The notes beneath the pieces were generated by a model. It was not told where the DNA came from and searched no databases. It worked only from the letters and a program-made list of their open reading frames with translations. A program made the translations under genes and the position numbers. From Pseudorhodobacter sp. MZDSW-24AT (lineage in GTDB: Bacteria > Pseudomonadota > Alphaproteobacteria > Rhodobacterales > Rhodobacteraceae), in assembly GCF_002794355.1 (NCBI RefSeq), contig NZ_PGOI01000012.1, positions 124,001-188,000 of the forward strand: DNA of 64,000 nucleotides. Reading direction: 5' to 3'. Below, in pieces: positions 48,015-58,554 of the stretch; position 1 is the first letter of the stretch; the number at the start of each line of letters is the position of its first letter.

Positions 48015-49586
48015 ATGCTTAAATTTTCTGACCTCGCGCTTGATCCGCGCGTTTTGCAGGCCGTGATTGATACCGGCTATGAAACCCCTACCCCCATTCA
48101 GGAGCAGGCCATTCCCTTTGCGCTGGAAGGGCGCGATGTGCTTGGCATCGCTCAGACCGGCACCGGGAAGACGGCCAGCTTCACGCTGCCGATGATCACC
48201 CGGCTGGGTCGGGGCCGCGCCCGTGCGCGCATGCCGCGCAGCCTTGTGCTGTGCCCGACGCGCGAACTGGCAGCTCAGGTTGCCGAAAACTTCGACACCT
48301 ACGCAAAGCACACCAAGCTGACCAAGGCGCTTTTGATCGGCGGCGTGTCTTTTGGCGAGCAAGACAAACTGATCGACCGTGGCGTGGATGTGCTGATTGC
48401 AACGCCGGGCCGCCTGCTCGACCATTTTGAGCGTGGCAAGCTCCTCCTGACCGGTGTCGAGATCATGGTGGTCGATGAGGCCGACCGGATGCTTGACATG
48501 GGCTTCATCCCCGATATCGAACGCATTTTTCAGCTGACCCCGTTCAGCCGCCAGACGCTGTTCTTCAGCGCCACCATGGCGCCTGAAATCGAACGCATCA
48601 CCAAGACATTCCTGACCAACCCGGCCAAGGTTGAAGTGGCGCGGCAGAACTCCACCTCTGCCACGATCGAACAGCTGCTGGTCCAGTTCACGCCCTCCCG
48701 CAAGGACCGCAGCTTCACCGAGAAGCGCGCGGTCTTGCGCAGCCTGATCAAGGGTGAAGGCGAGGCCTGCACCAATGCGATCATCTTCTGCAATCGCAAG
48801 ATGGATGTGGATGTGGTCGCCAAGTCGCTCAAGGCCCATGGCTTCAATGCCGCTCCGATCCATGGCGATCTGGAACAGTCTCAGCGGATGAAAACGCTCG
48901 ATGCGTTCCGCGACGGATCGCTCCACCTGCTGGTGGCGTCGGATGTGGCGGCGCGCGGTCTGGATATCCCTGCCGTCAGCCATGTGTTCAACTTCGACGT
49001 GCCCTCACACCCCGAAGATTACGTGCACCGGATTGGCCGCACCGGGCGCGCCGGGCGTTTGGGCAAAGCCTATTCGATCGCCGTGCCGAATGACGAAAAG
49101 TATCTGACCGCCATTGAATCGCTGGTCAAGCAGGCAATCCCGCGCGCTGAAGTGCCCGAGGGGGCGCTGAGTGGGTTGGATGAGTCATCCTCGGATCGCC
49201 CCCGTGAGGCGCGTGGAGAAGGGCGCGGCAAATCGCGCGAACGCGATCGCAACCGCAAGCCAAAGCGCGATGAAAATGCGCCCCCTGCAAGCATGGAGCC
49301 CATCGCCCAGCCCGCCCCCGAGAGTGTCGCTGAGGCACCGGTGATGGCACCGCGCCGCGAAGACCGTCGCGAAGAACGCCGGGAAGACCGCCGCACCGAA
49401 CGCCGTGACGAACCCGCGCGCGACGAGCGCCGGAGCGAGCGGCGCGACGATCGCCGCGACCGTCGTGACCATGCCGTGGTCGGCATGGGCGATCACGTGC
49501 CGGATTTCATCCTGCGCAGCTTCAAGATCACCGCAGTGACCCAGGACGAGGCCGAAGACGAGCCCGCCACCGGCACGGACGGCTGA
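48015..49586 (+). CDS. DEAD-box RNA helicase (RhlE type)
   Basis: 523-residue ATP-dependent RNA helicase. All core motifs are visible: Q motif GYETPTPIQEQAIPFAL, I AQTGTGKT, Ia PTRELA, II VVDEADRMLDMGF, III SAT, V ASDVAARGLDIP and VI HRIGRTGRAGR. After residue ~400 comes a disordered tail rich in Arg/Asp/Glu, with a run of RREDRREERREDRR-like repeats (~450-490), then a conserved-looking FILRSFKI near the end. Such tails bind RNA or partners in RhlE-like enzymes, which take part in ribosome assembly, cold response or RNA decay; an RNase J gene lies convergent to it. Confidence 0.94.
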   Translation: MLKFSDLALDPRVLQAVIDTGYETPTPIQEQAIPFALEGRDVLGIAQTGTGKTASFTLPMITRLGRGRARARMPRSLVLCPTRELAAQVAENFDTYAKHTKLTKALLIGGVSFGEQDKLIDRGVDVLIATPGRLLDHFERGKLLLTGVEIMVVDEADRMLDMGFIPDIERIFQLTPFSRQTLFFSATMAPEIERITKTFLTNPAKVEVARQNSTSATIEQLLVQFTPSRKDRSFTEKRAVLRSLIKGEGEACTNAIIFCNRKMDVDVVAKSLKAHGFNAAPIHGDLEQSQRMKTLDAFRDGSLHLLVASDVAARGLDIPAVSHVFNFDVPSHPEDYVHRIGRTGRAGRLGKAYSIAVPNDEKYLTAIESLVKQAIPRAEVPEGALSGLDESSSDRPREARGEGRGKSRERDRNRKPKRDENAPPASMEPIAQPAPESVAEAPVMAPRREDRREERREDRRTERRDEPARDERRSERRDDRRDRRDHAVVGMGDHVPDFILRSFKITAVTQDEAEDEPATGTDG

Positions 49587-49605
49587 ACAGACCCTCGTTA
49601 AAGCC

Positions 49606-49637
49606 AAAAAGGCCCTGCAACAGTGCAGGGCCTTTTT
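49606..49637. terminator. Bidirectional intrinsic terminator between the helicase and rnj
   Basis: AAAAAGGCCCTGCA pairs with TGCAGGGCCTTTTT around a four-base loop, with A- and T-runs on both sides, in the convergent gap. Confidence 0.9.
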
Positions 49638-49657
49638 CATGTCAATTCAACCAAAGC

Positions 49658-51334
49658 CTAATCAGCTTGCAGGCGGCTGATCACCACCGTCACTTCGGGC
49701 TTCTTGCCGATTTCCTCCATCGACACCTGTCGCACGATTCGGCGCAGCGCTTCATCCAGTTTGCCGTCATCGGCCAGAACTTTGGTGCCGGCGCTTTCCA
49801 AATAAGCGGTCAGATCACCCTCCAAGGTTTCCACCAGATCGCGCTCGCCCCGCCCGACGGTGGGCAGCCCCGAAAGCTCCACCCAGGCCTCTCCCAAGGG
49901 TTCGTCTGCCTCATCCAGAATGACAGTCACCATGGCATGCCCGTTCAGCGCCATCCGGATACGATCGCGCACCACACCGTCCAACGCGCCGATCAGCACA
50001 TTGCCATCCAGATAAAGCCGCCCGGTTTCTATATGCTCTGCAACCTGAGGCGCCTCGCCGGTCAGATCCATCATCATCCCATTGGTCACCACCGCCGCAG
50101 CGATGCCTGATTGGGTGGCGATCTTGGCATGTTCGCGCAGGTGCCGGTGCTCACCATGCATCGGGATCAGCATATCGGGCAGCAGCAGGCGGTGCACATG
50201 CTCCAGATCCGGGCGGTTGGCATGACCAGAGACGTGATACAGACCGTTGGAGTCATCCACGACATCAACGCCCATTTCCGAGAAAGCGTTCATGATCTTC
50301 AGCACGCCGCGCTCGTTGCCCGGAATCACCTTGGACGAAAACAGGAAGGTGTCCCCTTCTTTCATCTGCAAGCCCAGATACTTGCCGCGGCTCAGCTGCG
50401 CCGAAGCCGCGCGCCGCTCGCCTTGGCTGCCGGTCACAAGCAGCATCAGATTGCCACGCGGAATGTCGAGCGCCTCTTCCGGCGAAACCAGACGCGGGAA
50501 ACCTGACAACACCCCTGTCTCTTCCGAGGCAGACAGCATCCGCCGCATCGAGCGTCCCAGCACGCAAATCGAACGGTCGGATGCGCGCGCAGCCTCGGCC
50601 AGGGTTTTCAGCCGGGCCACGTTGGAGCCGAACGTGGTCGCGACCACCATACCGCCAGATTTCGAGATGAACTCGCGCAGCGGCGCCGCCAGAGTGGATT
50701 CTGACCGCCCCGGATGGGTTGAGAACACGTTGGTGGAATCGCACATCAGCGCCTTGATCGGGCGCTCTTCTGCAATTGCCTTGATCGCCTCATCATCCCA
50801 AGGTTCGCCCACCACCGGGTTGTGGTCGATCTTGAAATCGGCCGAGTGGAAGATGCGGCCCGCCGGTGTGTCGATCACAAGCGCGCTCGCCTCGGGGATC
50901 GAATGGCTGACCGGAACGAACTGCACCTCGAAGGGACCGGCCGTGACCACCGCAGGACGAGGCTCGACCACAGTGACAGCGTCCAAAGGCAGCCCCACCT
51001 CATCCAGCTTCAACCGTCCGATGGTTGCGGTGAAGCGGCGGGCGTAGACCTGCGCTTTCAGCTTGGGCCACAACAGTCCAAGCGCGCCGATATGGTCTTC
51101 ATGGGCGTGGGTGATGAAAATACCGTCAATCCGGTCGGCCCGCGCCTCAAGCCACGAGACATCGGCCATGATCAGATCCACCCCCGGGCTGCCATCCATA
51201 TCGGGGAAGGTGACGCCGAGATCGACCACGATCAATCGTTCACGGCCTTGCGGGCCGTAGCCATAGACGTAGCAATTCATCCCGATCTCACCCGCGCCAC
51301 CCAGGGGAAGATAGATCAGACGGTTCAAACTCAT
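49658..51334 (-). CDS. rnj: Ribonuclease J
   Basis: Metallo-beta-lactamase/beta-CASP nuclease with 5'-to-3' exo- and endoribonuclease activity in mRNA and rRNA processing. The 558-residue protein has the H-x-H-x-D-H zinc motif in ITHAHEDHIGAL (~residues 75-86), SHSIPEASALVIDTP, the beta-CASP core and the C-terminal HGEHRHLREHAKIA block. The ATG overlaps the coaX stop (ATGA), placing it at the end of the nuo-birA-coaX-rnj run, a common alphaproteobacterial arrangement. Confidence 0.95.
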   Translation of the reverse strand: MSLNRLIYLPLGGAGEIGMNCYVYGYGPQGRERLIVVDLGVTFPDMDGSPGVDLIMADVSWLEARADRIDGIFITHAHEDHIGALGLLWPKLKAQVYARRFTATIGRLKLDEVGLPLDAVTVVEPRPAVVTAGPFEVQFVPVSHSIPEASALVIDTPAGRIFHSADFKIDHNPVVGEPWDDEAIKAIAEERPIKALMCDSTNVFSTHPGRSESTLAAPLREFISKSGGMVVATTFGSNVARLKTLAEAARASDRSICVLGRSMRRMLSASEETGVLSGFPRLVSPEEALDIPRGNLMLLVTGSQGERRAASAQLSRGKYLGLQMKEGDTFLFSSKVIPGNERGVLKIMNAFSEMGVDVVDDSNGLYHVSGHANRPDLEHVHRLLLPDMLIPMHGEHRHLREHAKIATQSGIAAAVVTNGMMMDLTGEAPQVAEHIETGRLYLDGNVLIGALDGVVRDRIRMALNGHAMVTVILDEADEPLGEAWVELSGLPTVGRGERDLVETLEGDLTAYLESAGTKVLADDGKLDEALRRIVRQVSMEEIGKKPEVTVVISRLQAD

Positions 51335-52104
51335 GCGGTTTCCTTGTTGTAGTCGTGGATCAGGACGAGGCCATGCATGGTCAGATCATCCTCGATCTTG
51401 TGAAATAAATCTGTGCCTTGGGCAAACAAGGAGGCCAGCCCCCCGGTTGCGATAACTTTGGTGGGTCGGTCCCGCTCACGCCGCACTTCGCGCACGATGC
51501 CTTCGACCAACCCGATATAACCCCAATACACCCCAGACTGCATGCAAGCCACCGTATTCGTGCCGATGGCCTTTGTTGGCTTGGCCACATCGATATGCGG
51601 CAAGGCAGCAGCCGCCATGTGCAGCGCCTCGAGGCTAAGGTTGACACCGGGGGCGATAACCCCGCCGACATAGGCGCCATCGGTATCGACCACATCAAAG
51701 GTGGTCGCGGTGCCGAAATCAACGACGATCAGATCGCCTCCATGGCGGTCATGCGCGCCCACCGTATTCACCAAGCGGTCGGGCCCAACCGTGGTGCCCT
51801 GATCGACGCGAGGGGCCACCGGAAGGCGGCATTCTGGTTTTCCCACCACCAATGGCCGGCAATTGAAATAGCGGTCGCACAGCACCCGAAGATTGAACAC
51901 CACACGCGGCACGGTGGATGAAATGATCGATTGGGTGATCTGAACCCGGGTGCCCGTCATCGCCATCAAGGACGACAGCCAGACGAAATACTCATCCGCG
52001 GTGCGGGTGTGATCGGTGGCAATGCGCCACGTCGAAAGGAACCGGCTGCCGTCCCAGACGGAGAACACAGTGTTGGTATTGCCGCAATCGATGGCGAGAA
52101 GCAT
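51331..52104 (-). CDS. coaX: Type III pantothenate kinase CoaX
   Basis: First enzyme of CoA synthesis, of the ASKHA-fold class that is not inhibited by CoA. The 257-residue protein has the N-terminal phosphate loop MLLAIDCGNTNTVFSVWDG and the later DFGTATTFDVVD and GGVIAPGVNLSLEALH motifs. It sits between birA and rnj in the same direction; 89 bp separate it from birA. Confidence 0.96.
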   Translation of the reverse strand: MLLAIDCGNTNTVFSVWDGSRFLSTWRIATDHTRTADEYFVWLSSLMAMTGTRVQITQSIISSTVPRVVFNLRVLCDRYFNCRPLVVGKPECRLPVAPRVDQGTTVGPDRLVNTVGAHDRHGGDLIVVDFGTATTFDVVDTDGAYVGGVIAPGVNLSLEALHMAAAALPHIDVAKPTKAIGTNTVACMQSGVYWGYIGLVEGIVREVRRERDRPTKVIATGGLASLFAQGTDLFHKIEDDLTMHGLVLIHDYNKETA

Positions 52105-52180
52105 GGGGCACGCTTTTTGGCTGAGGGTGGACCTTGGGTTTCACACCCCCGGCCCCCCGTGGGTTATTTCAGGGCAGAAA

Positions 52181-52197
52181 CTGACCTCCGAGGTCAG
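52181..52197 (-). terminator. Small hairpin at the birA stop
   Basis: CTGACCT-CCG-AGGTCAG dyad covering the birA stop codon and followed by a short T-rich stretch on the minus strand. A weak terminator or attenuator before coaX. Confidence 0.35.
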
Positions 52198-52949
52198 AAG
52201 AACACCTCGGCAGCGGGGATGGCAAGGGTGGCCTGAGGGGTGCGCAAAACCAGATTTCCGTCGGCATCAATGCTTTCAAAAACGCCATGCCGTTCCTGCG
52301 TGCCGGTGCGGGCGCGGATGGGCTCTCCAAGGCGCGCGGCCTGCATAAGCCAGGCACTGCGGATCGGGGCAAAGCCTTCGGTCGCGAATCGTGCCTCCCA
52401 TGCGGCAAAGGCGGCGGCCAACGGTGTCAGGAAGGCCTCGGGACTGACCCGCATCCCACTTTCCGAGAGGACCGAGACAGGCGGCGTGGCCCCGGGTTCC
52501 ACCTCAGAAAGCGGCGGATGAGCGATCAGGTTCACGCCAATGCCAATCGCCAGCGTTTGGCGCCCCTGCCCTGCGCTCTGGCATTCCAGCAGAATGCCCG
52601 CCACCTTGCCACCGTTCAGCAGCACATCATTGGGCCATTTCAGCGAAAGGCCCTGCGGTGTTTTCATGACAGAGGACAGCGCATCATGCAGCGCCAAGGC
52701 CGCGACAAAGCTGCGCAAGGCAATCTGCGCGGGCGTGTCCTGCAGGTGCATCACCAGCGTCGCATAAGCATTGCCCGGCGGGCTTGACCATGGCCGCGCG
52801 CGACGGCCGCGCCCTGACGACTGCTCGGCCGCCAGAATCCACGCAGGCCCCGCAAGCTGCGGGGCCCGGCGAAAAGCCTCAGCATTGGTGCTGTCGACCT
52901 GTGGCAAGAGGACACGCGCGGTGCCCTCTGGCCATCTGGCCGTGCCCAT
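52194..52949 (-). CDS. birA: Biotin--[acetyl-CoA carboxylase] ligase BirA (no DNA-binding domain)
   Basis: Biotinylates the carrier subunits of carboxylases. The 251-residue catalytic domain has the ATP/biotin loop AEQSSGRGRRARPWSSPPGNAY (family G-R-G-R-x-x-R-x-W) and LKWPNDVLLNGGKVAGILLE. The N-terminal winged helix of E. coli BirA is absent, so it is a monofunctional ligase. ATG 52949 lies four bases after the nuoN stop; an in-frame TTG at 52964 would overlap nuoN. Its position after nuoN is frequent in alphaproteobacteria. Confidence 0.94.
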   Translation of the reverse strand: MGTARWPEGTARVLLPQVDSTNAEAFRRAPQLAGPAWILAAEQSSGRGRRARPWSSPPGNAYATLVMHLQDTPAQIALRSFVAALALHDALSSVMKTPQGLSLKWPNDVLLNGGKVAGILLECQSAGQGRQTLAIGIGVNLIAHPPLSEVEPGATPPVSVLSESGMRVSPEAFLTPLAAAFAAWEARFATEGFAPIRSAWLMQAARLGEPIRARTGTQERHGVFESIDADGNLVLRTPQATLAIPAAEVFF

Positions 52950-52953
52950 GGCC

Positions 52954-54390
52954 TTAACGGACAAGAGCTTCGGCGGCCATCGCCGCGACGGGCTCGATCC
53001 CGAACAGGTTCACGATGCCCAAGATCATGATGGCGGCAACACCCACCATCATCACCCATTGCACCGGTGCCATGTTGCTGTCTGCCGGTTCGCCGTCCTT
53101 GCCGAAATAGATATAAAAGACGATCCGCAGGTAATAGAACGCCCCGATCACCGATGCCACCGCCCCGGCAACGGCCAGCCAGACCATCCCGGCATCCACT
53201 GCAGCCTTGAGCACATAGAACTTGCCAAAGAAGCCAAGCATGGGCGGCACACCAGCAAGGCTGAACATCAGGATCAGCAATGCCAAAGCCTTGAGCGGTT
53301 CCTTTTTCGAGAACATGTTCAGCGACTGGATATCGGTCACCGGGCGACCGTCACGTTCCATCGACAGGATGAAGGCAAAGGTGCCCACATTCATTGTCAC
53401 ATAGATGGCCATATAAATCAGCATGGCTTGCACGCCTGCGGCTGTCCCCGACGCCAGACCCAGCAGCGCAAAGCCCATGTGCGCGATCGAGGAATAGGCC
53501 ATCAGGCGCTTGATGTCGCGCTGACCAATGGCGGCAATCGCGCCAAGATACATCGAGACCACGGCCAAGGCGGCAAGCACTTGGGTCCAGTCGCCCGGAA
53601 CGCCACCAAAAGCGTCATGCACCAGCCGCGCGATCAATGCCATCGCAGCAACCTTGGGTGCCGTGGCAAAAAAGGCGGTGATCGGCGTGGGCGACCCTTC
53701 ATAGACATCAGGCGTCCACATATGGAACGGGGCTGCCGACACCTTGAAGGCCAGCGCCGCCAGCATGAACACCAGCCCGATGGTCAGACCCACCGGTGTT
53801 TCCCCCTGCAGCGTCGACAGAATGCCTGCGAACTGGGTGGTCCCGGCAAAGCCATAAGTGAGCGACGCGCCATAAAGGAAGAGACCCGAGGACAGCGCGC
53901 CCAGAACAAAATACTTCAGGCCCGCCTCGGACGATTTTGTGCTGTCCCGCCGCATGGCCGCGACCACATACAGCGACAGCGACTGCAACTCCAACCCCAT
54001 ATAGAGCGTCATCAGATCGCCAGCCGACACCATCACCATCATCCCAATGGTGGCAAGGGTCACAAGGATCGGAAACTCAAAGCGCAGCAGGTCGCGGCGC
54101 TGCATGTAATCCTGCGCCATCAGCATCACACAGGCCGCCGAAACCAGAATGACCACTTTGGCAAATCGCGCAAACGGGTCATCGGTGAACAGCCCGCCAA
54201 AGGCCATCCGCTCTCCAGTGGTGCCAAAGCCGATGAACAAGGCCAAGGCGAAGAACAGGCCAGAGGTGGCCCAGACCAGCAGCGGGGCCGTCTTGTCCTT
54301 ACCGCCATAGGCGCCAAACATCAGCGCGCCGAGCGCAAAGGCCGCCAAAATGAACTCTGGCAGAATGGTGTTGAAATCAACTGCGGTCAT
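52954..54390 (-). CDS. nuoN: NADH-quinone oxidoreductase subunit N
   Basis: Antiporter-like membrane subunit of complex I, 478 residues with about fourteen helices. Visible landmarks are [15 protein letters not shown] at the start, [19 protein letters not shown] (approximated in [19 protein letters not shown]) and [20 protein letters not shown], the segments holding the proton-path lysines. ATG 54390 is preferred over the upstream frame to 54429, which overlaps nuoM. Last nuo gene. Confidence 0.96.
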   Translation of the reverse strand: MTAVDFNTILPEFILAAFALGALMFGAYGGKDKTAPLLVWATSGLFFALALFIGFGTTGERMAFGGLFTDDPFARFAKVVILVSAACVMLMAQDYMQRRDLLRFEFPILVTLATIGMMVMVSAGDLMTLYMGLELQSLSLYVVAAMRRDSTKSSEAGLKYFVLGALSSGLFLYGASLTYGFAGTTQFAGILSTLQGETPVGLTIGLVFMLAALAFKVSAAPFHMWTPDVYEGSPTPITAFFATAPKVAAMALIARLVHDAFGGVPGDWTQVLAALAVVSMYLGAIAAIGQRDIKRLMAYSSIAHMGFALLGLASGTAAGVQAMLIYMAIYVTMNVGTFAFILSMERDGRPVTDIQSLNMFSKKEPLKALALLILMFSLAGVPPMLGFFGKFYVLKAAVDAGMVWLAVAGAVASVIGAFYYLRIVFYIYFGKDGEPADSNMAPVQWVMMVGVAAIMILGIVNLFGIEPVAAMAAEALVR

Positions 54391-54403
54391 CGTTCCCGCT
54401 CCT

Positions 54404-55942
54404 TCAGTGCTGGGCCAGTTGCGATTCACCCGAAACCGGGATCGCGGCCTGATAATCGGTCACAAGGGCGCCAACGCTGGGGCCGATGATATCGGTCACC
54501 AAAGAAGGGTAAACGCCCAGAAGCAGGGTCATGAACACCAAGGGGGCAAAGATCACCTTTTCACGGCGGGTCATGTCGGTGATCGACTTCAAGGCCTCCT
54601 TGATCATCTCACCCATAACCACCCGGCGGTAGAGCCACAGCGCATAAGCCGCCGACAGGATCACGCCGCTGGTTGCCACGGCCGCCACCCAGGTGTTGAC
54701 CTGGAACACGCCCACCAGCGTCAGGAATTCCCCGACAAAGCCCGAGGTGCCCGGCAAGCCGACATTGGCCATGGTGAAGAACATAAAGATCATCGCATAG
54801 GCCGGCATCCGGTTCACCAAGCCGCCATACGCGTCAATCTCACGCGTGTGCATCCGGTCATAGATCACGCCCACACAGAGGAACAGCGCGCCCGAGATGA
54901 AACCGTGGCTGATCATCTGGAAGATGGCCCCGTCAATCCCCTGCTGATTGGCAGAGAAAATGCCCATCGTCACATAGCCCATATGCGCGACCGATGAATA
55001 GGCGATCAGCTTTTTCATGTCTTGCTGAGCCAACGCCACCAGCGAGGTGTAAACAATTGCGATGGCCGACATCCACAAGACTACATCAGCCAGCACATCC
55101 GACCCCACCGGAAACATCGGCAAGCTGAAGCGCAGGAAGCCATAGCCCCCCATCTTCAGCAGGATTGCCGCAAGCACCACCGAACCTGCCGTCGGCGCTT
55201 GCACGTGAGCATCCGGCAACCAGGTGTGCACCGGCCACATCGGCATCTTCACCGCGAACGAGGCGAAGAACGCAAGGAACAGCATCGTCTGCAGGCCGCC
55301 GACCACGGTGATCCCCAACAGCGAGAAGCTCTCAGACGCAAAGCTATGCGTCAGCAGCGTGGGAATATCCGTCGTCCCCGCATCCCAATACATGGCGATC
55401 ATCGCCACCAGCATCAGCACCGAGCCAAGGAAGGTATACAGGAAGAACTTGAACGCCGCGTAGATCCGTTCTTTGCCGCCCCAGATGCCGATGATCAGGA
55501 ACATCGGGATCAGGCCAGCTTCGAAGAACAGGTAGAACAGCACCAGATCCAGCGCGCAGAACACGCCCAGCATCAGGGTTTCAAGGAGAAGAAAGGCGAT
55601 CATGTATTCCTTCACCCGCACCTTCACATCCCAGCAAGAGGCGATGGTGATCGGCATCAGGAACGTGGTCAGCATGACGAAAAGCACCGAGATGCCGTCA
55701 ACGCCCATCTTGTATTTCAGACCCAAGATCCAGTCGTATTCTTCCACGAACTGCATCTCGGTATTGGCAGGGTCAAACCCGGCAAGCACGAAGAGCGACA
55801 CCAGAAAGGTCGCCGTGGTCGCCAAAAGCGCCAGCCATTTGGCGTTCTTCTGCGCGGCGGCATCATCGCCACGCAGGAACAGCGCCATGATGATCGCGGC
55901 CACCGCGGGGATGAAGGTGATGATGGAAAGCAGGTTGTCCAT
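54404..55942 (-). CDS. nuoM: NADH-quinone oxidoreductase subunit M
   Basis: Antiporter-like membrane subunit of complex I, 512 residues. It has the conserved [22 protein letters not shown] with its lysine helix nearby, [20 protein letters not shown] and the [21 protein letters not shown] segment that marks NuoM. Short spacing to nuoL (18 bp) and nuoN (13 bp) shows one operon. Confidence 0.97.
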   Translation of the reverse strand: MDNLLSIITFIPAVAAIIMALFLRGDDAAAQKNAKWLALLATTATFLVSLFVLAGFDPANTEMQFVEEYDWILGLKYKMGVDGISVLFVMLTTFLMPITIASCWDVKVRVKEYMIAFLLLETLMLGVFCALDLVLFYLFFEAGLIPMFLIIGIWGGKERIYAAFKFFLYTFLGSVLMLVAMIAMYWDAGTTDIPTLLTHSFASESFSLLGITVVGGLQTMLFLAFFASFAVKMPMWPVHTWLPDAHVQAPTAGSVVLAAILLKMGGYGFLRFSLPMFPVGSDVLADVVLWMSAIAIVYTSLVALAQQDMKKLIAYSSVAHMGYVTMGIFSANQQGIDGAIFQMISHGFISGALFLCVGVIYDRMHTREIDAYGGLVNRMPAYAMIFMFFTMANVGLPGTSGFVGEFLTLVGVFQVNTWVAAVATSGVILSAAYALWLYRRVVMGEMIKEALKSITDMTRREKVIFAPLVFMTLLLGVYPSLVTDIIGPSVGALVTDYQAAIPVSGESQLAQH

Positions 55943-55960
55943 AAGTACTCTTTCGCCCCC

Positions 55961-58156
55961 TTACTGCGCGCCAGACAGTGTGAGCCATGTGATCACGGCA
56001 ACCACCCCAACGACCATGGCGAAGGCATAATGGAAGACATAGCCGGATTGCGCCCGACCGGCGAGGCGGGTCAACATGGGAATGATCCCCATGGCAACCC
56101 CGTTGATGCCACCGTCGATCACGGCACCATCGCCCTTTTTCCAGAGGAAACGCCCCAACCACTTGGACGAGCGCACGAAAACCCAGTCATACAGCTCGTC
56201 AAAGTACCACTTGTTCAGCAAGAACAAATACAGCGGTCGCTGGTTCGCGGCCAAACGACCCGGCAGCGAAGGATTCTTGATGTAGAAGAGCCACGCCAGC
56301 GCAAGGCCCAGAACCATCGCGACGAACGGGCTCACCTTCACCCACTTGGGCACATAATGCGCATCGTGCAGCACGGTGTTCTCTGGCCCGATAAAGATCG
56401 CGCCTTTCGGGGCCACCGCCGCATGGTGCGGCACTGGCTCTGCAGCCGCCATCTCTGCCGGCGCAGCCTCGGTAGCAACAGCCCCCTCGGCCGGCGCAGC
56501 CTCCGTCGCCACAGCGCCCTCGGCCGGAGCAGCCTCTGTCACGGCGACCGGCGCTTCTGCTGTCTCCGCAGCCGCCTCGCCTTGCGCCGCGTGATGCGCG
56601 GCTTCCATGCCAAACCAGTTGCGCACCTTGTCTTCGTCGCCAAAGAAGACACTGTACCACAGCATCCCCGAGAACACCGCGCCAAGCGCCAGCACCCCCA
56701 GCGGGATCAGCATGATGGTCGGGCTTTCATGCGGCTCATGATGATGGTCGTCATGCCCGTGGTGGCCATGCGCATGGCCCACCGATCCCGCGCGGTTCTC
56801 GCCGAAGAAGGTCATGAACATCAGGCGCCAAGAGTAGAAGCTCGTCATACCGGCGGCGACCACCAAGAGCCAGAACGCTCCCTGATTTCCGACAAAGGCC
56901 GATTCAATCACCGCATCTTTCGACAGGAAACCGGCAAAGCCGATATGCGTCAGCGGGATCCCCACGCCGGTGATGGCCAAGGTGCCGATCATCATGGCCC
57001 AGAAGGTCAGCGGGATCTTTTTGCGCAGCCCACCATAGTTGCGCATGTCTTGTTCATGATGGGTCGCATGGATCACCGACCCCGCGCCAAGGAACAGCAT
57101 CGCCTTGAAGAAAGCATGGGTGAACAGGTGGAACATCGCCACCGAATACACACCAACGCCCGCAGCCACGAACATATAGCCCAGCTGAGACATCGTCGAA
57201 TAAGCGATCACACGCTTGATGTCATTCTGCACCAAGCCAATGGTCGCAGCGACAAAGGCGGTGCAAGCCCCCAGCACAGTGATAAAGGCCATGGCTTGCG
57301 GCGCATATTCATAGACCGGTGACATGCGGCACACCAGAAACACGCCCGCCGTCACCATGGTTGCCGCGTGGATCAGCGCGGAAACCGGGGTCGGCCCTTC
57401 CATCGCATCCGGCAACCAAGTGTGCAGGAAAAGCTGCGCCGATTTGCCCATCGCACCGATGAACAACAGCACCCCCACCAGATTGGCCGCGTTCCATTCC
57501 GTCCACAAGAACCGGACCGATGTCTCGGCCAAGCCCGGCGCCGCCGCAAAGACCTCATCGAAGCGGATCGAATCCGTCAGGTAGAACAGCGCGAAAATAC
57601 CCAGCGCGAACCCGAAGTCACCAACGCGGTTCACGATAAAGGCCTTCATCGCCGCCGCATTGGCGCTTGGCTTCTTGTAGTAGAACCCGATCAGCAGATA
57701 AGACGCGACGCCCACGCCTTCCCAGCCGAAGAACATCTGGACAAGGTTGTCTGAGGTCACCAGCATCAGCATGGCAAAGGTGAAGAACGACAAATAGGCA
57801 AAGAACCGGGCACGGTAATGTTCGTGATGGTTCCAGTTGTCGTCATGCGCCATGTAACCGAACGAATAGAGGTGCACCAAGGCGGACACCGAATTCACCA
57901 CCACCAGCATGATCGCGGTCAGCCGGTCGATGCGGATGCTCCACTCACTGCCCAAGGTGCCGGATTCGATCCAGCGCAACAGCACCACCCGATAGGTCTC
58001 ACCGTCAAAGCCCAGAAAGATGATCCAAGACAGAAACGCCGCCAAAAACACCAGAGCCGTTGCAATGATCTGCCCCGCCCGCTCACCGATGATGCGCCAG
58101 CCAAAGCCGCAGATCAGCGCGCCAACCAAGGGCGCCAGAAGAATGATCGTTGCCAT
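55961..58156 (-). CDS. nuoL: NADH-quinone oxidoreductase subunit L, with an alanine-rich repeat insertion
   Basis: Distal antiporter-like subunit of complex I carrying the long lateral helix. The 731-residue protein has [41 protein letters not shown] and [20 protein letters not shown] as family landmarks. It is longer than most NuoL because of a hydrophilic, low-complexity stretch (residues ~515-580) containing tandem [11 protein letters not shown] units, between [16 protein letters not shown] and the C-terminal [20 protein letters not shown]. Related species have charged/histidine-rich extensions at this point, so it looks like an expandable loop and not a disruption. Confidence 0.96.
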   Translation of the reverse strand: MATIILLAPLVGALICGFGWRIIGERAGQIIATALVFLAAFLSWIIFLGFDGETYRVVLLRWIESGTLGSEWSIRIDRLTAIMLVVVNSVSALVHLYSFGYMAHDDNWNHHEHYRARFFAYLSFFTFAMLMLVTSDNLVQMFFGWEGVGVASYLLIGFYYKKPSANAAAMKAFIVNRVGDFGFALGIFALFYLTDSIRFDEVFAAAPGLAETSVRFLWTEWNAANLVGVLLFIGAMGKSAQLFLHTWLPDAMEGPTPVSALIHAATMVTAGVFLVCRMSPVYEYAPQAMAFITVLGACTAFVAATIGLVQNDIKRVIAYSTMSQLGYMFVAAGVGVYSVAMFHLFTHAFFKAMLFLGAGSVIHATHHEQDMRNYGGLRKKIPLTFWAMMIGTLAITGVGIPLTHIGFAGFLSKDAVIESAFVGNQGAFWLLVVAAGMTSFYSWRLMFMTFFGENRAGSVGHAHGHHGHDDHHHEPHESPTIMLIPLGVLALGAVFSGMLWYSVFFGDEDKVRNWFGMEAAHHAAQGEAAAETAEAPVAVTEAAPAEGAVATEAAPAEGAVATEAAPAEMAAAEPVPHHAAVAPKGAIFIGPENTVLHDAHYVPKWVKVSPFVAMVLGLALAWLFYIKNPSLPGRLAANQRPLYLFLLNKWYFDELYDWVFVRSSKWLGRFLWKKGDGAVIDGGINGVAMGIIPMLTRLAGRAQSGYVFHYAFAMVVGVVAVITWLTLSGAQ
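56453..56550 (-). repeat. 33-bp tandem repeat inside nuoL
   Basis: About three imperfect copies of a 33-base unit encode (A)[10 protein letters not shown] on the minus strand (NuoL residues ~536-568); copies differ mostly at third positions, so the repeat is not freshly duplicated. Confidence 0.7.
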
Positions 58157-58161
58157 CTGAC

Positions 58162-58467
58162 TTAGCCTTTCATCACGTTGACGTCTTCAACGTCGATCGT
58201 TCCACGGTTGCGGAAGAACACCACAAGGATCGCAAGGCCAATCGCCGCCTCGGCCGCCGCCACGGTCAGGATGAACATGGTGAAGACCTGCCCCACCAGA
58301 TCGCCCAGCTGGCTGGAAAATGCGACCATGTTGATGTTCACCGCAAGCAGCATCAGTTCAATCGACATCAGGATGACGATCACGTTCTTCCGGTTCAGGA
58401 AGATGCCGAAAATGCCGATGACGAACAGCGCCGCCGCGACTGTCAGGTAATGTTCCAGACCAACCAT
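58162..58467 (-). CDS. nuoK: NADH-quinone oxidoreductase subunit K
   Basis: 101-residue, three-helix subunit of complex I with the two buried glutamates of the E-channel region in [17 protein letters not shown] and [19 protein letters not shown]. It starts [19 protein letters not shown], the usual NuoK N-terminus. Six bases separate it from nuoL; a hairpin lies in the 87 bp gap before it. Confidence 0.97.
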   Translation of the reverse strand: MVGLEHYLTVAAALFVIGIFGIFLNRKNVIVILMSIELMLLAVNINMVAFSSQLGDLVGQVFTMFILTVAAAEAAIGLAILVVFFRNRGTIDVEDVNVMKG

Positions 58468-58510
58468 TTGTCGTTCCCTCGTAGGCGGCTTTGCGCCCGT
58501 TTATCGTTCC

Positions 58511-58538
58511 GTAGGGTGCGTGCTTGCACGCACCCTAC
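58511..58538. repeat. Perfect inverted repeat between nuoJ and nuoK
   Basis: GTAGGGTGCGTGC-TT-GCACGCACCCTAC: 13-bp arms around two bases. It resembles a REP-like element common in this family, of a different type from the six PGC repeats. No T-run follows, so it may adjust relative mRNA levels within the nuo transcript. Confidence 0.65.
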
Positions 58539-58554
58539 CCGCCAGGCTCAGGCC

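Noticed and set aside
55022-57322. A 766-codon open frame on the plus strand opposite nuoM/nuoL
   Set aside because: The product is histidine/arginine/glutamine-rich and motif-free; nuoM and nuoL on the minus strand have full family landmarks.
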